A stretch of DNA of 64,000 bases from positions 333,902 through 397,901 of the forward strand of contig JAVJSU010000038.1 in NCBI GenBank assembly GCA_040219275.1, given 5' to 3'. Shown one piece after another: positions 34,954-42,652 of the stretch. The DNA comes from JAVJSU01 sp040219275 (GTDB lineage: Bacteria; Chloroflexota; Anaerolineae; Aggregatilineales; Phototrophicaceae). Position 1 is the stretch's first letter. Every line of letters begins with the position of its first letter. The translations under genes were made by a program, and so were the position numbers. The notes beneath the pieces are model-generated. The model made no database searches, was not told the origin of the DNA, and was given only the letters and a program-made list of their open reading frames with translations.

Positions 34954-35142
34954 TTATTTCTTTCGGGCTGGAGCGACAGGTTTCCAACGACGGTTTGGCT
35001 TCTGCGTTGGAGGTAAGGGCTTGTCGCCCGGCTCGATAGTTACTGTTCGGGGTTTTGGTACTTCCCCGCCTCTTGGACCTCTTTCTTCGTATTCTCCCGG
35101 CTTTTTAGGATTCTCACCGGGCTTTTGCAATGGATTAGCCAT
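34954..35142 (-). CDS. YjzC-like small protein
   Basis: A 62-residue protein from ATG 35142, with AAGGA 8 nt upstream. It reads as a string of 'KPGENPKKPGEYEERGPRGGEV', then 'VTIEPGDKPLPPTQKPNRRWKP', the PGE...G.Y...G...GDK.PPT...NR.W pattern of the Bacillus YjzC family. The protein is basic, Pro/Gly-rich and probably unstructured. Function of the family is unknown to me. The gene is convergent with the noncoding RNA and just downstream of another tiny gene on the same strand. Confidence 0.7.
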   Translation of the reverse strand: MANPLQKPGENPKKPGEYEERGPRGGEVPKPRTVTIEPGDKPLPPTQKPNRRWKPVAPARKK

Positions 35143-35185
35143 AGCTTCATTCCTTACTACTACCATATCAGGTTGAACAAACAAA

Positions 35186-35235
35186 AACACCGAATCGAGT
35201 CTTCAAGAACATAGTCTCTGAACTCAATTCGGTGT
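35186..35235 (-). terminator. Terminator of the small gene at 35343
   Basis: Arms 35186-35200 and 35221-35235 pair at 14 of 15 positions around a 20-nt loop; TTTTTGTTTG follows on the minus strand. The outer arm overlaps the stop codon of the frame-corrected small gene, and the yjzC-like gene starts 44 bp further on. Confidence 0.8.
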
Positions 35236-35343
35236 TGACCGACGATGTGGTTTCACAGGAACGACTTTTCGCGTTCCGCCCGGATTACTTCGTTTGTGAG
35301 GTTTCACCGGCACTATCTTTTTGCCACTACGAGTTTTAGCCAT
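35203..35343 (-). pseudogene. Tiny basic repeat protein gene, apparently frameshifted
   Basis: ATG 35343 has GGAGG at ideal spacing. The literal frame encodes 46 residues, starting 'MAKTRSGKKIVPVKPHKRSN'. In the neighbouring frame further down the sequence encodes 'KVVPVKPHRRSTPN' before a TGA at 35223, a clear second copy of 'KIVPVKPHKRSNP'. Removing one C from the CCCC run at 35278-35281 would join both copies into a 39-residue protein. The gene is therefore frameshifted by mutation, by recoding, or by a homopolymer sequencing error. The product would be very basic and may bind nucleic acid. Confidence 0.6.
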
Positions 35344-35470
35344 ATCCATCCTCCTTTCTATTAGCCTAATTTATCCACTATCCTCGAGTGATCACTCATA
35401 ATCAAAGTATCATATATTGGCTTTAATGTCAACAAAAGAAGCTAATGTTTCATGTCACTAAAAATGACAT

Positions 35471-35515
35471 CTTGACGTTAATTTAATTGACATAGTTTAA
35501 ACGTCAAGACATAAT
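35471..35515 (+). promoter_or_regulatory. Promoter and operator of the XRE-ImmA pair
   Basis: TTGACA 35487-35492 and CATAAT 35510-35515 are spaced 17 bp. Arms CTTGACGTTA 35471-35480 and AAACGTCAAG 35499-35508 (9 of 10) flank the -35 box, the expected placing for repression by the XRE protein encoded 24 bp downstream. Confidence 0.7.
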
Positions 35516-35538
35516 AGAGATAGAATTTAGGAGATAGT

Positions 35539-35868
35539 ATGGAAATTAGTCAGTTGTACCCAACTTTGGGCAAGAATATTCGAGATGCAAGAATACGTGC
35601 TCAGATGACACAGGACGATCTGGCGAAATCACTAGGTTTGCAACGTACTTCAATCACAAATATTGAATCCGGCAGTCAGAAGATACAGTTACATACACTT
35701 TATATGTTAGCTAGTGCGCTAGATGTAAACTTAATTTCGTTACTCCCTGATACATCCTCATTTGAGTTTAGAGGTATCAAAAAAGAACTGAAAAAGAAAA
35801 AGAATCTTTCAGCAGATGAGAAAAATTGGATACGACGTATTGTGACAGAGAGTGAGAAGGAAGAATGA
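35539..35868 (+). CDS. XRE-family helix-turn-helix regulator (antitoxin-like)
   Basis: A 109-residue protein. The Cro/CI-type HTH occupies about 12-66 ('LGKNIRDARIRAQMTQDDLAKSLGLQRTSITNIESGSQKI'); the rest is a Lys-rich linker and a short helix. Its stop overlaps the ImmA start by 4 bp (ATGA), so the two are coupled. XRE-ImmA pairs occur in mobile elements, where the protease relieves repression, or act as toxin-antitoxin-like modules. The region is AT-rich compared with flanks, consistent with acquisition. Confidence 0.88.
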   Translation: MEISQLYPTLGKNIRDARIRAQMTQDDLAKSLGLQRTSITNIESGSQKIQLHTLYMLASALDVNLISLLPDTSSFEFRGIKKELKKKKNLSADEKNWIRRIVTESEKEE

Positions 35869-36395
35869 GCAGACTTCTAAAGAAAAAGATACGTCAAAAA
35901 GCAATCGAGTTATTAGAGGAAACGTCGATTCAACATCCACCAATTAATGTTGGCAAAGCAGCCAAAGCTTGTGGGGCTTTAGTACGCTACGAACCATTCG
36001 ATGGTGACTTATCAGGTATCCTGTATAGTGAAAATGATAAGATTATCATTGGTGTAAACCAAACACATTCAAGACGAAGAAAACGGTTCACAATCGCCCA
36101 TGAACTGGGTCATCTCAAATTACACAATAGCAATGAGTTATTTGTGGATCGTACATTTCCCATCTACTTAAGAAGCGAAATTTCCTCACAGGCGATTGAT
36201 CCACTCGAAATTGAAGCGAATACTTTTGCCGCTGAGTTTCTTATGCCCGTATCTATGCTAGACAAAGATATACACGGACAAATAATTGATTATGAAGACG
36301 ATTCGACTATAAAAGCCCTAGCCGATAAGTATGATGTTAGTTTGCAGGCGATGATTTTCCGTTTGATTAATCTAGGCTACCTCAAAGAACAATAA
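35865..36395 (+). CDS. ImmA/IrrE-family zinc metallopeptidase
   Basis: A 176-residue protein with the zinc signature 'FTIAHELGHLKLH' (HExxH) and the downstream conserved segment 'EIEANTFAAEFLMP' carrying the third ligand Glu. Family members cleave cognate XRE regulators after DNA damage or induction, as ImmA does with ImmR in ICEBs1. Coupled to the XRE gene by an ATGA overlap. No integrase lies nearby, so this is either a stand-alone regulatory pair or a remnant. Confidence 0.9.
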   Translation: MSRLLKKKIRQKAIELLEETSIQHPPINVGKAAKACGALVRYEPFDGDLSGILYSENDKIIIGVNQTHSRRRKRFTIAHELGHLKLHNSNELFVDRTFPIYLRSEISSQAIDPLEIEANTFAAEFLMPVSMLDKDIHGQIIDYEDDSTIKALADKYDVSLQAMIFRLINLGYLKEQ

Positions 36396-36404
36396 CATCC
36401 CACA

Positions 36405-36929
36405 TCACGCCACCGCATGACGCATCATCGCGCCGACGACCAGATGATGAAATGGGCGGATCGTGTTGAAATAAACGCGCCCCGTCCATTTGTTGTAATG
36501 CACCAGAGTCACCACATGAAAGCGATTCTTTCCGTTCGGCAACGGTTCACAGATCACGCCGAGCGTCGCATTGAGATGACTCTCGGCGGCTTGTGCGAAC
36601 CAATAATGGTCTTCCTGCGCGCCAATCACCGTGAAAATTAGAAATTTGCTATCGCCGCCTGCATCCATCGGCACATCTTCGGGACGCATCTTTGCCGGTT
36701 TGGGGATGCCACTCTGCTTCATTCCGAGCAAGCGCACAAATCCCCAGCGCACGCCATACAACGTCGTCACCCATGCGGGCTGATAGCTGAGCAAACGGGC
36801 GACAAATTCACGTAACTCAAGCTCACCTTCCGCCGTTTTAATGTCGATATGATCGGCGCTGTCGAAGAGTTCCGCCATTTCGGGAATGTGCGGTAAATTT
36901 TGTGTTGCAGAATATGCTTGTGTTGCCAT
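36405..36929 (-). CDS. DUF2867-family protein
   Basis: A 174-residue soluble protein, GGAG 8 nt before ATG 36929. It has the DUF2867 outline: 'HIDIKTAEGELELREFVARLL', 'PAWVTTLYGVRWGFVRLLGM', and a C-terminal 'VVTLVHYNKWTGRVYFNTIRPFHHLVVGAMMRHA'. The fold is probably START-like; no activity is established. It is the third gene of an apparent operon behind the TetR gene and a membrane protein, and so is likely controlled by that regulator. Confidence 0.75.
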   Translation of the reverse strand: MATQAYSATQNLPHIPEMAELFDSADHIDIKTAEGELELREFVARLLSYQPAWVTTLYGVRWGFVRLLGMKQSGIPKPAKMRPEDVPMDAGGDSKFLIFTVIGAQEDHYWFAQAAESHLNATLGVICEPLPNGKNRFHVVTLVHYNKWTGRVYFNTIRPFHHLVVGAMMRHAVA

Positions 36930-36947
36930 GTACGATCTCCTGAATGA

Positions 36948-37349
36948 TTATGTCGCGCCCAGATAGGCGAGAACAGCGATTACAAGACACAATAGCCATT
37001 GTGGACTACGGTAGAGCGGTTCAATGCGATGCAGAGCGAACATCGGTAGCAGGGCAATCACGACTGCATATCCCGCAAAATGCAGAGCAATAAAGGTTAA
37101 GAGTCCCTGATGATCCGCTGTTTGGTCTACCACCGCAAGCCACAGGAGCACCAAACCGGAGAACAGCAGATCAACCGTGACCATATGCCAGCCGAAGCGA
37201 ATTTCCTGTTTGGCAATACTCGCATCACCATTTGAAATCTCAGGAAACGCCCCCGTACTTGTGCGCCGGAGTGTGTATTCGCCGCCGTAGATATGTGCGG
37301 GGGTGGCAATTAAGCACAACAAACCCGCGACCAGCAAGAAACCATTCAT
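36948..37349 (-). CDS. Four-helix membrane protein
   Basis: About 133 residues from ATG 37349, which overlaps the TetR stop as ATGA. Four hydrophobic segments (about 2-20, 55-75, 82-102, 112-130) are visible. The first loop holds 'PAHIYGGEYTLRRTS'. The plan resembles DoxX-like small membrane proteins, without a firm match. It is translationally coupled to the TetR gene and lies 18 bp upstream of the DUF2867 gene. Confidence 0.7.
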   Translation of the reverse strand: MNGFLLVAGLLCLIATPAHIYGGEYTLRRTSTGAFPEISNGDASIAKQEIRFGWHMVTVDLLFSGLVLLWLAVVDQTADHQGLLTFIALHFAGYAVVIALLPMFALHRIEPLYRSPQWLLCLVIAVLAYLGAT

Positions 37350-37894
37350 TGCTTCTTCTCCGTGAAATAAAATAGATGCGTTAATTCCGCGCAATGCCGG
37401 ATTAAATCCTCACCCTGAATTGGTGGCACGACATGCTGGCTACCGATATAAATGACATACAACAATTGCGCCCGCTGAACAGCCATCGCCGCATCGCCTG
37501 TGAGATCAAAGAATAACTTTCGCAGATATTCGATCCGGCGCGCATCTATCCGCTCCTGATAGGCACGCACCACCTCATCCTGTAGCGCCCATGCTCTCAT
37601 TGCTACTTCCACCGCTGTTGGAAAGCTCGCCGTGATGTCTAGCAAAGTTTGTAACTTTTCTTCCGGTGTTGCTTCTTGCTCAGTTACATCAATGATTTGC
37701 AATGTCCCTTCAGACTCGAAAAAATCGAGCAGGGCTTCTTTAAATCCGGCGAAGCTCCCGAAGTGATGATAAAATGAGCCTTTCGTCACACCGAGTCGTT
37801 CCGTCAGCAGGTCAATCGTCAGTCCCTGTGCGCCAACTTCCGCCAACACAGTCAATGCTTCAATCAGCCAATCGTGTTTACTTTTCCGCGCCAT
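37346..37894 (-). CDS. TetR-family transcriptional regulator
   Basis: A 182-residue protein. The N-terminal HTH 'LTIDLLTERLGVTKGSFYHHFGSFAGFKEALLDFF' is classic TetR; the C-terminal half is the variable helical ligand domain. It heads an operon with a membrane protein and a DUF2867 protein and very probably represses itself, since two operator-like palindromes lie just upstream. Inducer unknown. Confidence 0.92.
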   Translation of the reverse strand: MARKSKHDWLIEALTVLAEVGAQGLTIDLLTERLGVTKGSFYHHFGSFAGFKEALLDFFESEGTLQIIDVTEQEATPEEKLQTLLDITASFPTAVEVAMRAWALQDEVVRAYQERIDARRIEYLRKLFFDLTGDAAMAVQRAQLLYVIYIGSQHVVPPIQGEDLIRHCAELTHLFYFTEKKQ

Positions 37895-37910
37895 ATGCTT
37901 TAAATTTCAA

Positions 37911-37956
37911 CCATACCCTACAGTATGTTTAAACCATACCATACAGTATGGTATGG
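37911..37956. promoter_or_regulatory. Tandem TetR operators
   Basis: A perfect 23-bp palindrome at 37934-37956 (11-bp arms around a central A; core CATACAGTATG), preceded exactly 23 bp away by a partial copy at 37911-37933 with an intact left arm (10 of 11). It lies 17 bp upstream of the TetR start. Confidence 0.75.
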
Positions 37957-38046
37957 AGTCAATGTGATTTTAAATTGATCTGCAATTGTCATAGGGTTAG
38001 GAGCATAAATACGCTAGACTCCATCTGAAAAATAGGAGCTTACACA

Positions 38047-38526
38047 ATGAACATTGAAAACATTCGCGGGTGGCAGTTCAGCCAGATGGAAAAGATGATT
38101 TCGACACTGCATTACGTGGTACATTCCGTACCGGAGGCAATACTCTCGACGGTGCGTGATGGTGGCGACGGCTGGACGGTGCTGGAGGTACTCGGTCATC
38201 TCAATGATTTCGAGGCGGTTTTTCATGAGCGGGCGCAATTGACGGCGACGAAGGATATGCCCGATCTACCCTTCCCCGACCATAACCAACTGGTGATCGA
38301 CAACGCCTATAATTCACAGACGGTTGATGCGATTTACGGCGCGTGGAAGGCAAAGCGCGAAGCCTACCTCGCTTATTTGAAAGGGCTGAATAATGATGCG
38401 TGGGAACGTCCCGCCAACCATCCCAAGCGCGGCGCATTCACCCTGCACGATCAACTCTTCCTGAACGTGTGGCACGATGCGAATCATCTCAAACAGATCG
38501 CGCATATTTTGCGGGATGCTCGATAA
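38047..38526 (+). CDS. DinB-like four-helix metal-binding protein
   Basis: A 159-residue protein with AGGAGC before ATG 38047. It carries the DinB pattern: 'WTVLEVLGHLNDFEAVFHERA' (first His) and 'NVWHDANHLKQIAHILRD' (His pair near the end), which form the metal site of DinB/YfiT proteins. These are thiol-dependent transferase-like or stress proteins of mostly unknown activity. The promoter region is shared with the divergent TetR gene, so it may be TetR-controlled. Confidence 0.82.
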   Translation: MNIENIRGWQFSQMEKMISTLHYVVHSVPEAILSTVRDGGDGWTVLEVLGHLNDFEAVFHERAQLTATKDMPDLPFPDHNQLVIDNAYNSQTVDAIYGAWKAKREAYLAYLKGLNNDAWERPANHPKRGAFTLHDQLFLNVWHDANHLKQIAHILRDAR

Positions 38527-38534
38527 ATACTGGC

Positions 38535-38572
38535 ACAAAAAAGGGCAACCGGAAATTAAAATCTGGTTGCCC
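38535..38572 (-). terminator. Terminator of the 38601-39716 gene
   Basis: GGGCAACC 38543-38550 pairs with GGTTGCCC 38565-38572; on the minus strand six T residues follow. It lies 28 bp past the stop. Confidence 0.85.
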
Positions 38573-38600
38573 ATAAGAGTTACAAATTCGCGCGATTAGC

Positions 38601-39716
38601 TTAGCCGGAGCACCACTCCGCGCTACAGAAGGGACTTGCACCGATGCTATCCACATCCGGCAGATCGTCGAATTCATCCTGGGTGACGCTCGTAAATTGA
38701 TAATCCACGAAGACCTCAAAATCCTGCCCGCGCACGAGCATCATATTGGAGAATTGCGCCGCGCTCCGTGCAACAGGGGTGATGCCGCTGGTGTTCGGGA
38801 TGACCCCCACCCGCTGAGACGCACCACGATCTAAGAAGGCGACTGCGAACTGACTGTTGATTGTCGCCGATCCTACTGCCGCTGGATTCTGGAGCAGGCT
38901 ACCGTTCAAGACCGGATTCGCCAGTAAATTGAGTTCGGCGAATTGGCTGACTGCGATTTCTACCTGTAAGCAGAAATCCGCCGCAGTCGGGTCAATCTCG
39001 ATAGAGAACAATTCGTTGATTTCCAGCAATTCCACAAGGGCTTGCGTGGCGCGTCCACAACGGAAGAGTGGATCATCGCCATTCCAGCCGTCGGGTCTGC
39101 CGTTCGGTTGATCGGTAAACATCGTATCCGCCAGCAATTCAAGATCATGACGAATATCGCGGGCAATGGCATATTGCGTGCTCGCCACCGCGCCGAACCA
39201 TCCCTCAGGACGGGTGTTCGCGCCCATTAAATTGCCCACCAGAATTTCAAGATCAAGGCGGCTAAGAAGGAGCAAATTCGGATCAGCAATATCCGTGCTG
39301 GTTAAGTTGCTCCACCCCACCGGACGTTGCCCTTCGCCGAGCGTCAGATTTGCCATGATGTCCAGATCAGCACGAATGGGAATCAACAACGCGATGATGT
39401 CGATATTTGCGCCAATTTCTGTATCGACCACTTCAGCCGTCGCTTCGACTGCATCGGGGATTACTGCCGGTGTTTGTGTGATGACCGGTTGTGATTGCAC
39501 GGAGCCGGGTCCCGCATCTGTGGCGGCAATGGATGGCTGTGTGGCGACACCGGGTGGCGGCTGGTTAGAATCCGGCGGATTACCATTCTCCATCGGCGGG
39601 ATGTCTTCTGTGGCGGCGGGTGGTGGTGGCTCACCGGGCGGTGGTTGGGCGAATACGATAAATACGGGTAAGGCGACAAACGCCATAATCAGCAGAGTGC
39701 GTTGTACTCTTCGCAA
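38601..39716 (-). CDS. Secreted Pro-rich protein with RPxGW repeats
   Basis: A 371-residue exported protein with TTG start 39716 and AAGGAG 8 nt upstream. The signal peptide ends near 'VFIVFAQ'. A low-complexity Pro/Thr/Gln region (about 24-90) follows. Then come three repeats, each ending in an RPxGW motif: 'LDIMANLTLGEGQRPVGW', 'LEILVGNLMGANTRPEGW' and 'LELLADTMFTDQPNGRPDGW'. A C-terminal domain without a recognisable match ends 'CSAEWCSG'. Function unknown; probably a cell-surface protein. Confidence 0.65.
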   Translation of the reverse strand: MRRVQRTLLIMAFVALPVFIVFAQPPPGEPPPPAATEDIPPMENGNPPDSNQPPPGVATQPSIAATDAGPGSVQSQPVITQTPAVIPDAVEATAEVVDTEIGANIDIIALLIPIRADLDIMANLTLGEGQRPVGWSNLTSTDIADPNLLLLSRLDLEILVGNLMGANTRPEGWFGAVASTQYAIARDIRHDLELLADTMFTDQPNGRPDGWNGDDPLFRCGRATQALVELLEINELFSIEIDPTAADFCLQVEIAVSQFAELNLLANPVLNGSLLQNPAAVGSATINSQFAVAFLDRGASQRVGVIPNTSGITPVARSAAQFSNMMLVRGQDFEVFVDYQFTSVTQDEFDDLPDVDSIGASPFCSAEWCSG

Positions 39717-39866
39717 GGTTATTGCTCCTTCATCTGCGTGCTAGCTCCACACGCGATTTCACGTCATCTGGCAACACCCACTTATTATACATCAGTGCCG
39801 AATTTCGTGAGGACAAAGGATTATAGGCGAGGCACATGATTACCTCGCCATTTACATTTATTGTAC

Positions 39867-41333
39867 CTATCCTCCGCCGAGCAGAGGTTGAATATCCGGT
39901 CCGACGGCGATCATCACGCCACTTTCGATCAAGCCATCTGTGCCAGTGATGATGCGATCTTCCGGCAAGCCCATCAACGCCGCGAGGAAGCGCAGAGTGT
40001 AGTAATTGCTCCCGCCATAATCGCGGATTGTGGTCGGTTCACTGTTTGATGGCAACACATTGCCGACATCGGTCACGTTAACCTGACGGCTATTCAGCCA
40101 AGTGCGCGTATTACTCGCCAAGCCAGCAGTATCGGTGTTGTTATAGACATAAATGGGCGAATTTTCTTCCTCGGCACGCACACTCAGTTCCGCCTGAGAC
40201 AAATCAGTTTCGCGTGGATTAAAAGTTTCGTTAATCACGCGGGCGATCTCGCTCTGAATTGGTAAGAGAATTTGCTGTGTGCCGTCGCCGGTGGTATCAA
40301 ACGTCACATCCGCCACACCAATCGCGCCAAACGTGATGTCATCGGTGGAGATTCCCGCGACCAATCGCGCTAATGCGAGAATATCCTCTAAAGAAAGGCT
40401 GGTAGTATAGCTGGCTTGCAATTCATTATAGAGCGTCGGGATTTGTGAGGCGAAATTAAGCACACCACCCGCACTGAGCACTTCCCCCTGTAGCGCCTGT
40501 AACACCTCTTGTTGGCGTTGATTACGGTCAAAATCACCGCCTTCAGTCGCACGGGTACGCGCATATTGGAGCAAACGTTCCGCGTTCAAGTTCTGGCAAC
40601 CGGGGTCAAATTGCACATAAATCGTGCCGAAACCTGCATCAGGATAATCCTCGTCAATGATTTGCTGATCCACGCAGATTTCTACGCCATCCGGCGAAAT
40701 AGTATCGACAAGGCGGGTAAAGACATCGAAATTAATACGAATATAATGGTCAATACTCACGCCGAGATTCTGGCGAACGGTTTCCATCGCCAAGCCTGGA
40801 CCGCCCTGTGGCAGACGGTTCAAGTCACCCTGATAATTGGCGGTGGTAATGCGCCCAGCACGATAACCAGGGATATCCACCCAAAGATCACGCGGAATCG
40901 ACAACACGCCGATGCGCTCGCGCACAGGATCAATATTGACGATAATCATGGTATCTGTGCGATACGCTTCTTCGATCTCTGGCGCGTCACTGCGCTGGTC
41001 AATACCCATCAGCAAAATGGTGATCCGGCGAGGGTCTTCCCATTCAGGGATGTCGCCGAGTGGGTCGGGTGTGCCGGTGGGCAGAATTTCTTCCGTCGGT
41101 GCGGGGGTGAAGGTCACACCGGGCGGAGGCGTGTTGGTGGGTTCATCCGTGTTGACAGGCGCGGGAGTCATTGACGCACTCTGCGCGACGAACGGCGCGA
41201 ATGTTGGTAAGGTATCCGCCAAAGAATCCGTGCCAAATTGTTCAGCCGTCACGAATGCCAGCCCTGCACATACCACCGTGGAGGCGATAAAGCCGAGCAA
41301 CCCTACAATAAATAACCAACCCGGAATACGCAT
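39867..41333 (-). CDS. LytR-CpsA-Psr family protein with LytR_C domain
   Basis: About 488 residues from ATG 41333 (an upstream TTG frame is weaker). A membrane anchor (about 4-25) and a Thr/Pro linker lead to the LCP catalytic domain, with 'ITILLMGIDQRSD', 'YRTDTMIIVNIDP', 'IGVLSIPRDLWVDIPGY' and 'RLLQYARTRATEGGDFDRNQRQQEVL' bearing the conserved Arg/Asp set. The C-terminal 'PIYVYNNTDTAGLASNTRTWL' is LytR_C. LCP proteins transfer undecaprenyl-linked glycopolymers onto the cell wall or glycoproteins, fitting the envelope-glycan genes elsewhere in the window. Confidence 0.92.
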   Translation of the reverse strand: MRIPGWLFIVGLLGFIASTVVCAGLAFVTAEQFGTDSLADTLPTFAPFVAQSASMTPAPVNTDEPTNTPPPGVTFTPAPTEEILPTGTPDPLGDIPEWEDPRRITILLMGIDQRSDAPEIEEAYRTDTMIIVNIDPVRERIGVLSIPRDLWVDIPGYRAGRITTANYQGDLNRLPQGGPGLAMETVRQNLGVSIDHYIRINFDVFTRLVDTISPDGVEICVDQQIIDEDYPDAGFGTIYVQFDPGCQNLNAERLLQYARTRATEGGDFDRNQRQQEVLQALQGEVLSAGGVLNFASQIPTLYNELQASYTTSLSLEDILALARLVAGISTDDITFGAIGVADVTFDTTGDGTQQILLPIQSEIARVINETFNPRETDLSQAELSVRAEEENSPIYVYNNTDTAGLASNTRTWLNSRQVNVTDVGNVLPSNSEPTTIRDYGGSNYYTLRFLAALMGLPEDRIITGTDGLIESGVMIAVGPDIQPLLGGG

Positions 41334-41443
41334 AATGTCGATCCCTGCGTCATGTTTAATTACCAAAAAACGTGGGCATTATAGCATAGCCCGCGTAAAA
41401 TGTAGCCAACGCATCCCCGACGATGTGTAAGGAATTAAAGTAG

Positions 41444-41863
41444 ATGAAAAGTAAATACATGCGGATTTGGTATGGGATGAACCCGATGTCTGATATGGAA
41501 TTAAAGAGAGAATTTCAACGGCTCGAAGACGAATTGAGTATAGTTGCTTACGGTTTTAGAGGATGTCTTGGTGATGAAGAATGCAAAAAGCGAGCCATTG
41601 AAATTTATCATTCGATATTTAAACGCATGATTGAACTCGGATGGGCGAGCAAATTCAAGTTACGTGATGAAGACGAACTTCCGTGGAATATTATGCCACA
41701 AATCTATCGTGAAATGTTTCCAAATCCTGATTCTGACACTTTTTTCACGGAAAACAGTTACTATACTCCAGAAGATGTTGAGTATAAGCCACTGCGAATC
41801 CAAAACCACCCACTTACTTTCTTACAGAAGCTCTATTACCGTCTTATCCGATTGTTTATATAA
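41444..41863 (+). CDS. Hypothetical protein, AT-rich
   Basis: A 139-residue soluble protein with AAGGA 9 nt upstream of ATG 41444. It is helical and charged ('MSDMELKREFQRLEDELSIV', 'CKKRAIEIYHSIFKRMIELGW') with a Tyr-rich C-terminal part ending 'LQKLYYRLIRLFI'. I recognise no family. Its codon use is more AT-rich than neighbours, suggesting transfer. Confidence 0.6.
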   Translation: MKSKYMRIWYGMNPMSDMELKREFQRLEDELSIVAYGFRGCLGDEECKKRAIEIYHSIFKRMIELGWASKFKLRDEDELPWNIMPQIYREMFPNPDSDTFFTENSYYTPEDVEYKPLRIQNHPLTFLQKLYYRLIRLFI

Positions 41864-41901
41864 AAAAACGCGAGGCAAAACAGTGTCGTCTTGCCCGCGT
41901 T
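41861..41901 (-). terminator. Terminator of the BLUF gene
   Basis: AACGCG+GGCAA pairs with TTGCC+CGCGTT (11 bp, one bulge); seven T residues follow on the minus strand. It lies 22 bp past the BLUF stop and abuts the stop of the convergent hypothetical gene. Confidence 0.88.
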
Positions 41902-41923
41902 GCCATAGGTTGATGAAATCGAC

Positions 41924-42346
41924 TTAGCGGGCGAGCATTTCTCTAAAGGTGCGGAGAAAAGCGTTGGCAAAAGTCGGGTTTTGGGTGAATGCCTCGGAGT
42001 TCAGCGGTTCGCTCAGATAATTGCTGAAGCCTTCTATCTGATCGGGGTCTAAATCACGCAGGTTGGTAAAGCCCATCTCCCATTCAGGGAAGTTGCGTTT
42101 TTTGATGGGACGGGTGGCGATGAGCGTGACCATATGATGGCGGGTATCCTGCTCGATTTTGCGATAAAGCGCCATCACCGCGTCTTCTTCGCCTTCGAGC
42201 ACCTGCATAAAGTTACCTTCGTGATACAGCAACATACCGGTAACGTTGACTCTAGCGTTATTCTGCCGCGATTTTGCGAGAATCTGCACAAGTTCAGCTT
42301 CGCTCATCAGTTGGACGGCGGAGCTTACATAAATCAGGTTTATCAC
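41924..42346 (-). CDS. BLUF-domain blue-light photoreceptor
   Basis: A 140-residue stand-alone BLUF protein with GTG start. The flavin-site residues are visible: Tyr in 'LIYVSSA', Asn in 'NNARVNVTGMLLYHEGNFMQVLEG' and the Gln in 'FMQVLEG'. 'FPEWEMGF' is the conserved segment with the semi-conserved Trp/Met. BLUF proteins bind FAD and change conformation in blue light. There is no fused output domain, so it would act by protein contact; no partner is adjacent. Confidence 0.93.
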   Translation of the reverse strand: MINLIYVSSAVQLMSEAELVQILAKSRQNNARVNVTGMLLYHEGNFMQVLEGEEDAVMALYRKIEQDTRHHMVTLIATRPIKKRNFPEWEMGFTNLRDLDPDQIEGFSNYLSEPLNSEAFTQNPTFANAFLRTFREMLAR

Positions 42347-42652
42347 TTTGTCTTACAACTCCATCTAGACTTACTTGTTTTACATCATTAATTCACTTAT
42401 ATTACATTTTATTTCAAAATATTTCAATGAAATTTAGATTAAAAGTTTCCGAATTTCAGTCATACACATCAAAGCACATAGCACACAAATCGGGTATCCA
42501 TCAGGGCTTAATAGTCTGTTTAAGTGGATGTGTTACAGTATCTGTTCAACATCTCCCGCGATAAATTTGTTAAGATTACCCACTGATTGGCGCACTGTTG
42601 TCGCGTATTATCAGTGATGTACCGGGATGGTAAAGAAATGAAGGAGCAGAAC
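42347..42652. other. Gene-free interval
   Basis: AT-rich divergent intergenic region between the BLUF gene and otsA. Promoters for both must lie here, but I see no hexamer pair, stem or repeat that stands out. Confidence 0.5.
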
